Assembly (NCBI GenBank): GCA_034519525.1
Contig: JAXHOJ010000051.1
Span: forward strand, 1 to 64,000
DNA length: 64,000 bases
From: Gemmobacter sp034519525
Lineage (GTDB): Bacteria; Pseudomonadota; Alphaproteobacteria; Rhodobacterales; Rhodobacteraceae
Reading direction: 5' to 3'
This document shows, in pieces, positions 56,943 to 64,000 of the stretch (position 1 is its first letter; each line of letters opens with the position of its first letter). The notes below the pieces were generated by a model. That model searched no databases, was not told where the DNA came from, and saw only the letters and a list, made by a program, of their open reading frames with translations. Made by a program: the position numbers and the translations under genes.

Positions 56943-57791
56943 ATGACCATCGCCATCACAGGTGCCACCGGCCAGCTTGGCCGCCTTGCGGTTGCCGCCC
57001 TGAAAGCCCGTGCCCCGCAGGCCAATCTGCTTGCCCTCGTCCGCGATCCGGCAAAGGCCGCTGATCTGGGTGTGCCTGCCCGCGCGTTCGATTACCTCAA
57101 GCCCGATGCGCAGGCTGCGGCGCTGGCGGGCGTTGACACGCTGGTTCTGATTTCCAGCAATGATTTCAATGATCGCGCCGGGCAGCACGCCAATGTCATT
57201 GCAGCCGCCAAGGCCGCAGGTGTGGCGCGGATCATCTATACGTCCATTCTGAAAGGCGCAGCCTCGCCCATGACGCTGCTGCCCGCCGATCACATCAAGA
57301 CCGAGGCCCTGTTGCAGGAGGCGGGTCTGCCTGCCACCATCTTGCGCAATGGCTGGTATACTGAAAACTACACCGGCACGCTGTCTGCGGCGCTGGAACA
57401 TGGCGCCATCATCGGATCGGCGGGCGAGGGGCAGCTGTCGACGGCCTCCCGCGCCGATTATGCCGAAGCCATTGCCGTGGTGGCGCTGGATGCCGCCCAT
57501 ACCGGCAAGGTCTATGAACTGGCCGGGGATGACAGCTATACGCTCGCCGATCTGGCGGGTGAGGTTGCACGGCAATCGGGCAAGCCGGTGGCCTTCATCA
57601 ACCTGCCCGAAGCCGATTACGCCAAGGCGCTGGAAGGCTTCGGTCTGCCTGCAGGCTTTGCCGCGACCCTGGCCGATAGTGATGCCAGCGCGTCGCGCGG
57701 GGCCTTGTTCGATGACAGCCGCACGCTGTCGCGCCTGATCGGCCGCCCCACCACGCCAATGGCGGAAACAGTGAAGGCCGCGCTGGGCTGA
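56943..57791 (+). CDS. NAD(P)H-binding oxidoreductase (NmrA/QorB-like SDR)
   Basis: A 282-residue atypical short-chain dehydrogenase with the N-terminal nucleotide-binding motif MTIAITGATGQLGRLAVAAL and an NmrA-like core (RIIYTSILKGAASPMTLLPA, then ILRNGWYTENYTG). It resembles quinone reductase QorB. AAGGAG lies just before the ATG. It is divergent from the HxlR gene and ends at a terminator. Confidence 0.88.
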   Translation: MTIAITGATGQLGRLAVAALKARAPQANLLALVRDPAKAADLGVPARAFDYLKPDAQAAALAGVDTLVLISSNDFNDRAGQHANVIAAAKAAGVARIIYTSILKGAASPMTLLPADHIKTEALLQEAGLPATILRNGWYTENYTGTLSAALEHGAIIGSAGEGQLSTASRADYAEAIAVVALDAAHTGKVYELAGDDSYTLADLAGEVARQSGKPVAFINLPEADYAKALEGFGLPAGFAATLADSDASASRGALFDDSRTLSRLIGRPTTPMAETVKAALG

Positions 57792-57800
57792 GGTCGCAAA

Positions 57801-57844
57801 CGCGCCGCCGATTGTCTGCAAAGGCATTGGCGGCGCGGTTTTTT
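57801..57844 (+). terminator. Rho-independent terminator
   Basis: A 9-bp CGCGCCGCC/GGCGGCGCG stem (57801-57809 and 57829-57837) is followed by GTTTTTT. Confidence 0.85.
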
Positions 57845-57884
57845 CGGTGCAGGCTCTGCCCGTTGCCGCAGAATGGAGCCGAAG

Positions 57885-58283
57885 ATGACCCGCGCCACGA
57901 TCGAAGCCTATTACGCCGCCTTCAACGCCGGGGATGCCCGGGCCATGCTGGATTGCGTGACTGATGATATCGAACACCGGGTGAACGAAGGTGCCATCCG
58001 CCATGGCAAGGAAAAATTCGCAGAATTCTGCAGCCATATGGGCGTCAGCTACCGCGAAACACTGAAGGACATGGTGATCTTCGTGAACGAAGACGCCAGC
58101 CGGGGCGCTGCCGAATTCGTGGTGCATGGCGAATATCTGCAAACCGATCCGGGCCTGCCCGAGGCGAAGGGCCAGACCTATATCCTGCCCGCCGGTGCGT
58201 TTTTCGATCTGCGGGATGGCAAGATTGCCCGTGTGACGACCTTCTACAACCTCAACGACTGGGTTGCGCAGGTTTCGGCATGA
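57885..58283 (+). CDS. NTF2/SnoaL-like ketosteroid-isomerase family protein
   Basis: A 132-residue protein (MTRATIEAYYAAFNAGDARA, MLDCVTDDIEHRVNEGAIRH, DGKIARVTTFYNLNDWVAQV) with the fold of ketosteroid-isomerase-related proteins. The ATG at 57885 is preferred because TGGAGCCGAAG provides the ribosome site; an in-frame ATG 12 bases earlier is possible. The substrate is unknown. The stop overlaps the acetyltransferase start. Confidence 0.85.
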   Translation: MTRATIEAYYAAFNAGDARAMLDCVTDDIEHRVNEGAIRHGKEKFAEFCSHMGVSYRETLKDMVIFVNEDASRGAAEFVVHGEYLQTDPGLPEAKGQTYILPAGAFFDLRDGKIARVTTFYNLNDWVAQVSA

Positions 58284-58864
58284 CCGAACTTCGCGCCCTG
58301 ACCGGCGCGGCGCTGGATGCCGCGCTGGAGGATGTGGCGCGCCTGCGCATCGCCGTGTTCCGCGATTGGCCCTATCTCTATGATGGCACGCTGGAATATG
58401 AGCGCGATTATCTGCAGACCTACCGCGACAGTGCGGGCGCCATACTGGTGGGGGCATTTGATGGCCCCCGGCTGGTGGGGGCCGCCACCGGCGCCCCGAT
58501 GGAAGATCATGCCGCCGATTTTGCCGCCCCTTTCGCAGGCACCGGCGTTGCGCTGGCTGATATCTTTTATTGCGCCGAATCCGTGCTCTTGCCGGAATAT
58601 CGCGGCCGGGGGCTTGGCCATCGCTTCTTTGATGCGCGCGAAGACCATGCCCGCAAGCTGGGGCGCAGCCATGTTGCCTTCTGTTCGGTGATGCGGCCTG
58701 CGGATCATCCACATCGCCCCGCGCAATATCGCAGCAATGATGCCTTCTGGGCCAAGCGCGGCTATGCGCCGCTGCCCGGTGTTGTGGCCGAATTCAGCTG
58801 GAAGGATCTGGGGGAAACCACCGAAAGCCGCAAACCGCTGCAGTTCTGGATGCGGAAGCTGTAG
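58280..58864 (+). CDS. GNAT-family N-acetyltransferase
   Basis: A 194-residue acetyltransferase. The acetyl-CoA loop is in LLPEYRGRGLGHRFFDARED (R-G-x-G-x pattern). The N-terminal part reads RLRIAVFRDWPYLYDGTLEY. Its start overlaps the NTF2-like stop, so the two are co-translated. The acceptor is unknown. Confidence 0.88.
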   Translation: MTELRALTGAALDAALEDVARLRIAVFRDWPYLYDGTLEYERDYLQTYRDSAGAILVGAFDGPRLVGAATGAPMEDHAADFAAPFAGTGVALADIFYCAESVLLPEYRGRGLGHRFFDAREDHARKLGRSHVAFCSVMRPADHPHRPAQYRSNDAFWAKRGYAPLPGVVAEFSWKDLGETTESRKPLQFWMRKL

Positions 58865-58931
58865 CCGGGGAGGGGCGCCGCAACGTGGCGTGGGACCATG
58901 CTGCCCGGCCAGAAAGACCAAAGGATAAGCC

Positions 58932-59813
58932 ATGAAAATCGCCGCCGCCGCCTATCCGCTCGATGAATTAGATGATTTCGCCGCCTATGCCGCCAAGATC
59001 ACCACTTGGGTCACGCAGGCCGCCGGGCAGGGGGCTGACCTTCTGGTCTTCCCCGAATACGGTGCGATGGAGCTGGGCAGCCTGGGTGGCTGCGCCGTCG
59101 CCGCCGATCTGGAGGCCTGCCTGCACGAGGTTGCGCGCTGGAAGCCGCAGGTTGATGCGCTGCATTGCGATCTGGCGGCGCGGCATGGGCTGCATATTCT
59201 CGGCGCCTCTGGCCCGGTGTTTCTGCAAGACCAGCCCCGCCCGGTGAACCGGGCCACCTTTTATGGCCCCGGCGGGATTCTGGGGCACCAGGACAAACAG
59301 ATCATGACGCGATTCGAGCGTGAAACCTGGTTCGTCGATCCGGGGCAGGGGCTGACGCTGTTCGAGACGCCCTTGGGCCGTATCGGGGTGGTGATCTGTT
59401 ACGACAGCGAATTTCCGCTGCTGGCCCGCGCCTTGGTCGAGGCCGGGGCAGAGATCCTGCTGGCGCCCTCCTGCACCGATACCTTCCGTGGCTTTACCCG
59501 CGTTCGTGTGGGGGCCATGGCCCGCGCGCTTGAAAATCAATGCGTTGTGGTTCACGCGCCCACGGTCGGCCTGTGTGATTTCTGCCCTGCGGTGGATGAA
59601 AACGTAGGCTCTGCCGCGATCTATGGCCCACCGGATGCCGGTTTCCCCGAAAATGGCATCTTCGCGGAAACACCGCTGAACGTGCCGGGCTGGGCCTTCG
59701 CCGAGGTTTCGCGCGATGCCATTGCAGAGGTGCGGCGCAATGGCGGGGTGCTGAACCATCTGCACTGGGCAGAACAGGTCGAAAGGGTTGCCAGCGGCCT
59801 GCGCCGCGCCTAG
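58932..59813 (+). CDS. Carbon-nitrogen hydrolase (nitrilase superfamily)
   Basis: 293 residues with the Glu-Lys-Cys triad: DLLVFPEYGAMELGS (Glu), HQDKQIMTRFERE (Lys) and IGVVICYDSEFPLLARAL (Cys). This fits an amidase of the nitrilase superfamily acting on a small amide. It is 68 bases after the GNAT gene and probably in the same operon. Confidence 0.92.
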   Translation: MKIAAAAYPLDELDDFAAYAAKITTWVTQAAGQGADLLVFPEYGAMELGSLGGCAVAADLEACLHEVARWKPQVDALHCDLAARHGLHILGASGPVFLQDQPRPVNRATFYGPGGILGHQDKQIMTRFERETWFVDPGQGLTLFETPLGRIGVVICYDSEFPLLARALVEAGAEILLAPSCTDTFRGFTRVRVGAMARALENQCVVVHAPTVGLCDFCPAVDENVGSAAIYGPPDAGFPENGIFAETPLNVPGWAFAEVSRDAIAEVRRNGGVLNHLHWAEQVERVASGLRRA

Positions 59814-59913
59814 ATTCGCCCCACCTTCATTTCCCCCTTGAAAATCAGGGGAAACGGGCGCATCTACCCGCCATGCCTGCGCTGGACGCGGGCGATGCCC
59901 ATTTGGAGTGAAC

Positions 59914-60132
59914 ATGGCCAAGGAAGAACTGCTCGAATTCCCCGGCGTCGTGAAGGAACTCCTGCCGAATGCGACGTTCAAGGTCGAGCTGGAAAACGGC
60001 CATGAACTGATCGCAACGATGGCAGGAAAGATGCGCAAGAACCGCATCCGCGTTCTGGCCGGCGACAAGGTGCAAGTAGAAATGACGCCTTACGACCTGT
60101 CGAAAGGCCGTATCAACTATCGTTTCAAGTGA
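59914..60132 (+). CDS. infA: Translation initiation factor IF-1
   Basis: A 72-residue S1/OB-fold protein (MAKEELLEFPGVVKELLPNA, then GHELIATMAGKMRKNRIRVL) that binds the 30S A-site. The length is exactly that of IF-1. An in-frame ATG six bases upstream is less likely. The upstream gap contains a TTTCCCC/GGGGAAA dyad (about 59829-59853). Its stop overlaps the maf GTG start. Confidence 0.97.
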   Translation: MAKEELLEFPGVVKELLPNATFKVELENGHELIATMAGKMRKNRIRVLAGDKVQVEMTPYDLSKGRINYRFK

Positions 60133-60707
60133 AGCTGATCCTCGGATCGGCCAGCCCGCGCCGGAAGGAACTTCTGGCGCAGCTGGGGCTTCGGCCCGAT
60201 GCCATCCTGCCGCCCGACATCAACGAAGACCCGCAGCCGCGCGAACTGCCGCGGCCTTATTGCGCGCGCATCGCGCGTGAAAAGGCCGAGGCCGTGCAGG
60301 CAGACCCCGAAGATATCGTGCTTTGTGCCGATACCACGGTTGCCCTGGGGCGTCGTATCCTGGGCAAGCCTCGGGATGCGGGCGAGGCGGCGGCCTTCCT
60401 CATGCTGCTCGGTGGGCGCCGCCATCAGGTGATTACCGCTGTTGCGGTACGCCGCGGCGCGCGCCTGTGGTGCCGTGAGGTGGTGACGGATGTAAAGATG
60501 AAGCGCCTGTCGGACCTGGAGCTGAACAGCTATCTCGCCTCGGGCGAGTGGCAGGGCAAGGCCGGCGGTTATGCGATACAGGGTCTGGCCGGGGCCTTTA
60601 TCCCCTGGATTTCCGGCTCTTTCACCGGGGTCGTCGGCCTGCCGGTGGTTGAAACCGCGCAGCTTCTGGCTGCTGCGGGCTATCCCGTTTACGGAGAGAC
60701 AGTATGA
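60129..60707 (+). CDS. maf: Maf-like nucleoside triphosphate pyrophosphatase
   Basis: 192 residues hydrolysing non-canonical or methylated NTPs. The family start MKLILGSASPRRKELLAQLG is read from GTG 60129, with the central IVLCADTTVALGRRILGKP and GGYAIQGLAGAFIPWISGS. It overlaps infA and the RNase gene by four bases each, forming one operon. Confidence 0.93.
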   Translation: MKLILGSASPRRKELLAQLGLRPDAILPPDINEDPQPRELPRPYCARIAREKAEAVQADPEDIVLCADTTVALGRRILGKPRDAGEAAAFLMLLGGRRHQVITAVAVRRGARLWCREVVTDVKMKRLSDLELNSYLASGEWQGKAGGYAIQGLAGAFIPWISGSFTGVVGLPVVETAQLLAAAGYPVYGETV

Positions 60708-61756
60708 AAGGCCGCGTGATCGCGCTGGACCGGCTGGGCGAGCGTGAGGCCGCCGCCCTGATCGTCGATGGTGTGCTGCAGGATCTGGTGATCGACCCCG
60801 AGGACGCAGCGCCCCGGCCCGGTGCCATCTATCGCGGCATTGTCGACCGCCCGATGAAGGGGCAGGGGGGCGTTTTCGTCAAACTGCCCGATGGCCAGTC
60901 TGGTTTCTTGCGGCAGGTTTCTGGCTACACCCCGGGCCAGTCCTTGCTGGTGCAGATCAGCGGGACGGCAGAGCCGGGCAAGGCCCTGCCGGTGACGGCG
61001 CGGCTGCTGTTCAAGGGCCGTTTTGCCATCATCACCCCGGGCGCCCCGGGCTTGAACATCAGCCGCCGCATCCGTGACGAGGATCTGCGCGCCGATCTCG
61101 ACTCCCTGGCGCAGGCCGGGATGGAAGGGGCGCCGCGCGATCTGGGCCTGATCCTGCGATCCGCCTGTGAAGGTGCCGACGAGGCAGAGATTGCCGAAGA
61201 TATTCTGGCCATGCGCGATCTTGCCGTGGCCGTGCTGGGCGATGTCGATGGCAAGCCCGAGCTGCTGGTGGATGGCGCCTCGGCGCATGAAACCGCCTGG
61301 CGTGACTGGACGGACCCGACCCCGGACGAGGTGGACGACGGCCCGGGCAGCTTTGACCGCCATGGCGCGCATGAGATGATCGAGGCGCTGCTATCCCCCC
61401 GCGTCTCGCTTGCCGCCGGCGCCCATGTCTGGATCGAGCCGACCCGCGCGCTGGTGGCGGTGGATGTGAACACCGGCGCCGATACAACGCCTGCCGCCAG
61501 CCTGAAGGCCAATATCGCGCTGGCCCGCGATCTGCCGCGCCAGCTGCGTCTGCGCGGCCTGGGCGGGCAGGTGGTCGTGGATTTCGCGCCCATGCCCAAG
61601 AAGGACCGCGCAACCCTCGATCAGGTGCTGCGCGCCGCGTTCAAGGGCGAATCTGCCGAAACCAGCCTGTCCGGCTGGACGACGCTTGGCCTGTATGAAC
61701 TGGTCCGCAAGCGTGATCGCATGGCGCTGTCTGATCTGATCGGGGCTGCCAGATGA
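60704..61756 (+). CDS. Ribonuclease E/G family protein (short form)
   Basis: A 350-residue RNase G-like protein with an N-terminal S1-like region (GAIYRGIVDRPMKGQGGVFV, LPDGQSGFLRQVSGYTPGQS) and the RNase E/G catalytic region, including metal-binding Asp in ALVAVDVNTGADTTPAAS and VVVDFAPMPKKDRATLD. It lacks the C-terminal scaffold of RNase E and appears shorter than standard RNase G. It overlaps maf and yacG. Confidence 0.88.
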   Translation: MKGRVIALDRLGEREAAALIVDGVLQDLVIDPEDAAPRPGAIYRGIVDRPMKGQGGVFVKLPDGQSGFLRQVSGYTPGQSLLVQISGTAEPGKALPVTARLLFKGRFAIITPGAPGLNISRRIRDEDLRADLDSLAQAGMEGAPRDLGLILRSACEGADEAEIAEDILAMRDLAVAVLGDVDGKPELLVDGASAHETAWRDWTDPTPDEVDDGPGSFDRHGAHEMIEALLSPRVSLAAGAHVWIEPTRALVAVDVNTGADTTPAASLKANIALARDLPRQLRLRGLGGQVVVDFAPMPKKDRATLDQVLRAAFKGESAETSLSGWTTLGLYELVRKRDRMALSDLIGAAR

Positions 61757-61932
61757 GCTGCCCGATCTGCCAGAAGGATACAGATCCGAAATACCGCCCC
61801 TTCTGTTCCAAACGCTGCGCCGATGTCGATCTGGGCCGCTGGCTGAAGGGGGGATATGTCATCCCCGGCCCGGCCCAGGAAGAAGACGATCCGGCCCCGC
61901 AACCCGACTCAGAAGATTTCACCCGACACTGA
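61753..61932 (+). CDS. yacG: DNA gyrase inhibitor YacG (zinc-binding)
   Basis: A 59-residue protein with the Zn motif MSCPICQKDT and YRPFCSKRCADVDLGRWL (four Cys), the hallmark of YacG, which inhibits DNA gyrase in E. coli. The ATG overlaps the preceding stop by four bases. The C-terminus is acidic. Confidence 0.9.
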   Translation: MSCPICQKDTDPKYRPFCSKRCADVDLGRWLKGGYVIPGPAQEEDDPAPQPDSEDFTRH

Positions 61933-62013
61933 ACTTTTTCGGAAAACCCTCTGGACAGCCCCCACGCCCTGTCATAATACCGCCCCACAGAGCGACACAG
62001 TCGCTCAGTTAGT

Positions 62014-62089
62014 GCCCGGATAGCTCAGTTGGTAGAGCAGCGGATTGAAAATCCGCGTGTCGCTGGTTCGATTCCGGCTCCGGGCACCA
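62014..62089 (+). tRNA. tRNA-Phe (anticodon GAA)
   Basis: A complete 76-base tRNA with encoded CCA. The acceptor is GCCCGGA/TCCGGGC, the D-arm TAGCTCAGTTGGTAGAGCA, the anticodon stem-loop GCGGATTGAAAATCCGC and the T-loop GGTTCGATTCC. It lies 81 bases after yacG. Confidence 0.97.
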
Positions 62090-62549
62090 CTTTTAAACCT
62101 CAGAAATATAACGTTTTCCCGCGTATTCCCCGAAAGAACATATCGTTCTTGGGCAATCGTAAATATCCCCTAACAGGTTGCCTTTGAATTTTCGCGCGGC
62201 CTTTCCGGGCAAAGCCCGGGGCCAGTATGCCGCAATTCTTTCGTTTCCTGCTGCGATTGCAAGGCGACGCTGAAACGCAACAATTGCTGAATTCAGCCGC
62301 TGTGAAAGCTCTGCATGGCAACTGCGTTCCGGGCCGCTGCAGAAACCTGCTTTCTCTGAGCCGAGCCAAAAAGTCATTTCCCCGCCCGATACATATCCGC
62401 TTGATCTGCACTGTCGGTGTATGGCTGCCTGATGTTGTTGTAATAATAGCGCCAGAGGGTGAGCGTGCGGCGGGCAACCGCCCGCCGTGGTCTACTTCAG
62501 CAGCATTGAAGCCGATCCGCAGGCGCAGGAAGTGGCTGAACTGGCCCCG
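62090..62549. other. Region after tRNA-Phe without clear genes
   Basis: About 460 bases with lower GC than the flanks. Open frames exist on both strands but show no recognisable product. tRNA-Phe 3' ends are frequent integration sites, but no second copy of the tRNA end was seen here. Confidence 0.4.
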
Positions 62550-62880
62550 GTAACTGCCCAGGCGTTGGGGATTGGCTCTCACCTCTGGGTCGGTCGCCAG
62601 CATCACCGATGTCATGGCCCCTCTGGAAGACAGGCCGGTGATAAAGGATGCGTGAGGGATCTATGGCTTGATGATCGCTGACATGTCCAATCACCTGACG
62701 AATGGAGACTGGCCCGCCGTCGCCGCTCTGGCTGTCGCTTGGCTTGAACCAGTTGAAGCTGCCTATGCCGTTGTCAGGCCGCCACTGGCCGGGAAACAGC
62801 AACGCCACACCGCATTGATCGGCAAGCGCCGACCAGCCCGAACCGCTGTTATAGCCTTCCGTCGTCTGGCCTGCTGTCGC
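62550..62880 (-). pseudogene. Remnant of a PHB depolymerase/esterase gene
   Basis: A minus-strand segment reads TEGYNSGSGWSALADQCGVA, then LLFPGQWRPDNGIGSFNWFK and SIRQVIGHVSDHQAIDPSRI. After a frameshift it reads FITGLSSRGAMTSVMLATDP. These are successive motifs of LpqC-type PHB depolymerase-family esterases (nucleophile region normally GLSAGGAM). The N-terminal third and everything after about VMLATDPEV are absent, so this is a decayed gene, not only an error-shifted one. Confidence 0.7.
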
Positions 62881-63244
62881 CGAAAAGCAATCGGGCCATC
62901 TGGTCAACAATTTCATCGTCATAGTAAGGTTTCGAGAAGAACAGGCTCCCCGATGGCAGGCTGCTTTCTTCAAGGATCGCCGCGCCGGATGCGACGATCA
63001 GCTTCACAGGTGGCCATCGGTCGCGGATGTAGTGAGAGAGCTTTATGCCGTCCATCGTGCCTGGCATCTGCACATCGGTAAACACCAGATCAATGTCGTC
63101 TCGCGCTTCCAGAATTCGGATCGCTTCATCTGCATCACAGGCTTCCAGCGCCTCGTAACCGGCAGACTGAACCAGGTCGATGGCACCCATCCGAATGAGC
63201 GCACTATCTTCAACCACGAGGACGACAGCCTTACCGTTCTTCAT
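62849..63244 (-). CDS. Single-domain response regulator
   Basis: A 131-residue CheY-like receiver starting MKNGKAVVLVVEDSALIRMG. The acidic pocket is in VVEDS, the phosphoacceptor Asp in DLVFTDVQMPGTMDGIKL, the Thr/Ser position in LIVASGAA and the Lys in LFFSKPYYDD. No output domain is present. It lies 75 bases after the histidine kinase and probably receives its phosphate. Its 3' end overlaps the decayed esterase gene. Confidence 0.92.
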   Translation of the reverse strand: MKNGKAVVLVVEDSALIRMGAIDLVQSAGYEALEACDADEAIRILEARDDIDLVFTDVQMPGTMDGIKLSHYIRDRWPPVKLIVASGAAILEESSLPSGSLFFSKPYYDDEIVDQMARLLFGDSRPDDGRL

Positions 63245-63318
63245 CTGTTTTCGTCTCTGAAATAATGGGCCCGCAGGCACTGGCAGTCAGGCAAAGCGCG
63301 TCAGCAGCCCTTTGGTTC

Positions 63319-64000
63319 CTAAGCAGCAGGCCGGATGTCTTCATGGTGATCGGTACTGCCACAGTGGCTGATCGTGACGGCGGTGCCGGGATTTGCATCG
63401 CTCAGCATGAGTTCACTCTCCAGGTTCTTGGCCAGGGCTTCCACAATGCCGGTTCCGAGGCCTGCCTTGGGGGCGCTGCTGCCCGCTGGCATGCCGATGC
63501 CATTATCCTTGACCGAAAGGGTCCAGTTGCTGCCTGTCGCCTGATAGCCAACCTCAATCCTGCCCGTCTCTTGATCCGGAAATGCGTGCTTGAGCGCGTT
63601 GATCACCAGTTCGGTCACGATAAGCCCCAGGCTGATGGAAATCTCTGCCGTCACCGCACTGTCATCAGCCAATACCACGATCGAAAGGCGATCAGGGTCA
63701 GCGATCATTGATGCGCCGAGGCTTTCGCAAAGCTGCGTCAGATAGCTGCGTATCTCGACCTTGCCGCCCGAAGAGATTGAAAGCTGCCTTTGCACCGCCG
63801 CGATCGACATGACCCGGTGATGGGCATTGTGGAGGTGGCCCCGCAGCTCTTCAGACTGCACCTTGCGTGCGCTCTGCATCAGGACGCTGGCAATGATCTG
63901 GAGGCTGTTTGCAACCCGGTGCTGGACCTCCTGAAGCAGTATGGCCTTTTCCCGAACCAGATCATCTTTCAGCCGCGCTTCGGCGCGCGCGTCGGTGACG
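63319..64000 (-). CDS. Sensor histidine kinase (HisKA_2/HWE type), 5' end outside window
   Basis: The visible part starts at the right edge and reads KAILLQEVQHRVANSLQIIA, the HisKA_2 dimerisation box with the phospho-accepting His. It continues LHNAHHRVMSIAAVQRQLSI. The ATPase domain has an N-box (GLIVTELVINALKHAFP), a G1 box (LSVKDNGIGMPAG) and a G2-like GLGTGIVEALAK. The N-terminal sensor region is not in the window. It probably signals through the adjacent single-domain receiver. Confidence 0.9.
   Translation of the reverse strand, partial: VTDARAEARLKDDLVREKAILLQEVQHRVANSLQIIASVLMQSARKVQSEELRGHLHNAHHRVMSIAAVQRQLSISSGGKVEIRSYLTQLCESLGASMIADPDRLSIVVLADDSAVTAEISISLGLIVTELVINALKHAFPDQETGRIEVGYQATGSNWTLSVKDNGIGMPAGSSAPKAGLGTGIVEALAKNLESELMLSDANPGTAVTISHCGSTDHHEDIRPAA

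Noticed and set aside
56850..58712. N-terminal extension of the HxlR frame to 747 codons
   Set aside because: The extra codons run antisense through the reductase, NTF2-like and GNAT genes. Only the last 126 codons are HxlR, starting at 56849.
62100..62615. 171-codon minus-strand gene after tRNA-Phe
   Set aside because: Only its first residues (MTSVMLATDP) are meaningful, and they belong to the decayed esterase gene in another frame.

Overview
The window is a join of two unrelated DNAs. Positions 1 to about 10,440 look like a large tailed bacteriophage of the jumbo (phiKZ-like) kind. Genes are separated by hairpin terminators, and a terminase large subunit (1-2181) is readable only by hopping between frames. 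Almost every gene there is broken by frameshifts, as in unpolished long reads. From about 10,440 to 64,000 the DNA is GC-rich and has the gene content and order of an alphaproteobacterium of the Rhodobacter/Paracoccus group (murA-DUF2948-hisD-UPF0262-phosphatase, and infA-maf-RNase E/G-yacG-tRNA-Phe). No host gene precedes the phage part and no phage gene continues past the junction, so an assembly chimera is more likely than a prophage.

Bacterial part, left to right. 10.4-23.4 kb is a minus-strand defence/repair island. It holds an OLD-family nuclease with an internal stop, an Hhe-type DUF4011-helicase-Vsr-DUF3320 protein, and a YhaN/YhaO (SbcC/SbcD-like) pair directly upstream of it. A scrap of dnaE2 follows, cut by an IS3-family element (23,733-25,053) with perfect 27-bp ends. 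25.2-33 kb is a prophage head module on the minus strand: small and large terminase, gpW-like joiner, portal, protease-capsid fusion, DUF2190, head-tail joiner and DUF6441. Tail, lysis and integrase genes are missing. 33-37.3 kb carries small prophage-associated genes, a TIR protein with two membrane helices, a DNA methyltransferase overlapping a fold-type II PLP-like protein, and broken phage remnants. A transglutaminase-family gene (37.3-38.2 kb) looks chromosomal.

38.64-51.85 kb is an integrative element, probably a phage satellite, inserted in a tRNA-Thr gene. The native tRNA is split into a 3' half (38,638-38,683) and a 5' half (51,848-51,887), and the element supplies a complete replacement tRNA-Thr (51,678-51,752). 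It encodes a tyrosine integrase, an AlpA-like regulator, a primase-helicase next to iteron-like repeats, a serine resolvase, a small-terminase-like protein and several unknown proteins. At its right end an AT-richer two-gene cassette encodes a beta-class DNA methyltransferase and a DGQHR-domain protein with a possible N-terminal nuclease domain. This cassette is the best candidate here for an incompletely described modification or defence system.

52-64 kb is core chromosome: cell wall (murA), histidine (hisD), small-molecule enzymes, translation initiation (infA) and RNA processing, tRNA-Phe, a decayed PHB-depolymerase-type gene, and a response regulator plus histidine kinase running off the right edge.

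Single-base indels break many otherwise intact genes, including the essential murA (twice), hhe, yhaO, the portal and the primase. Most are probably sequencing errors, so pseudogene calls here should be read with that in mind.
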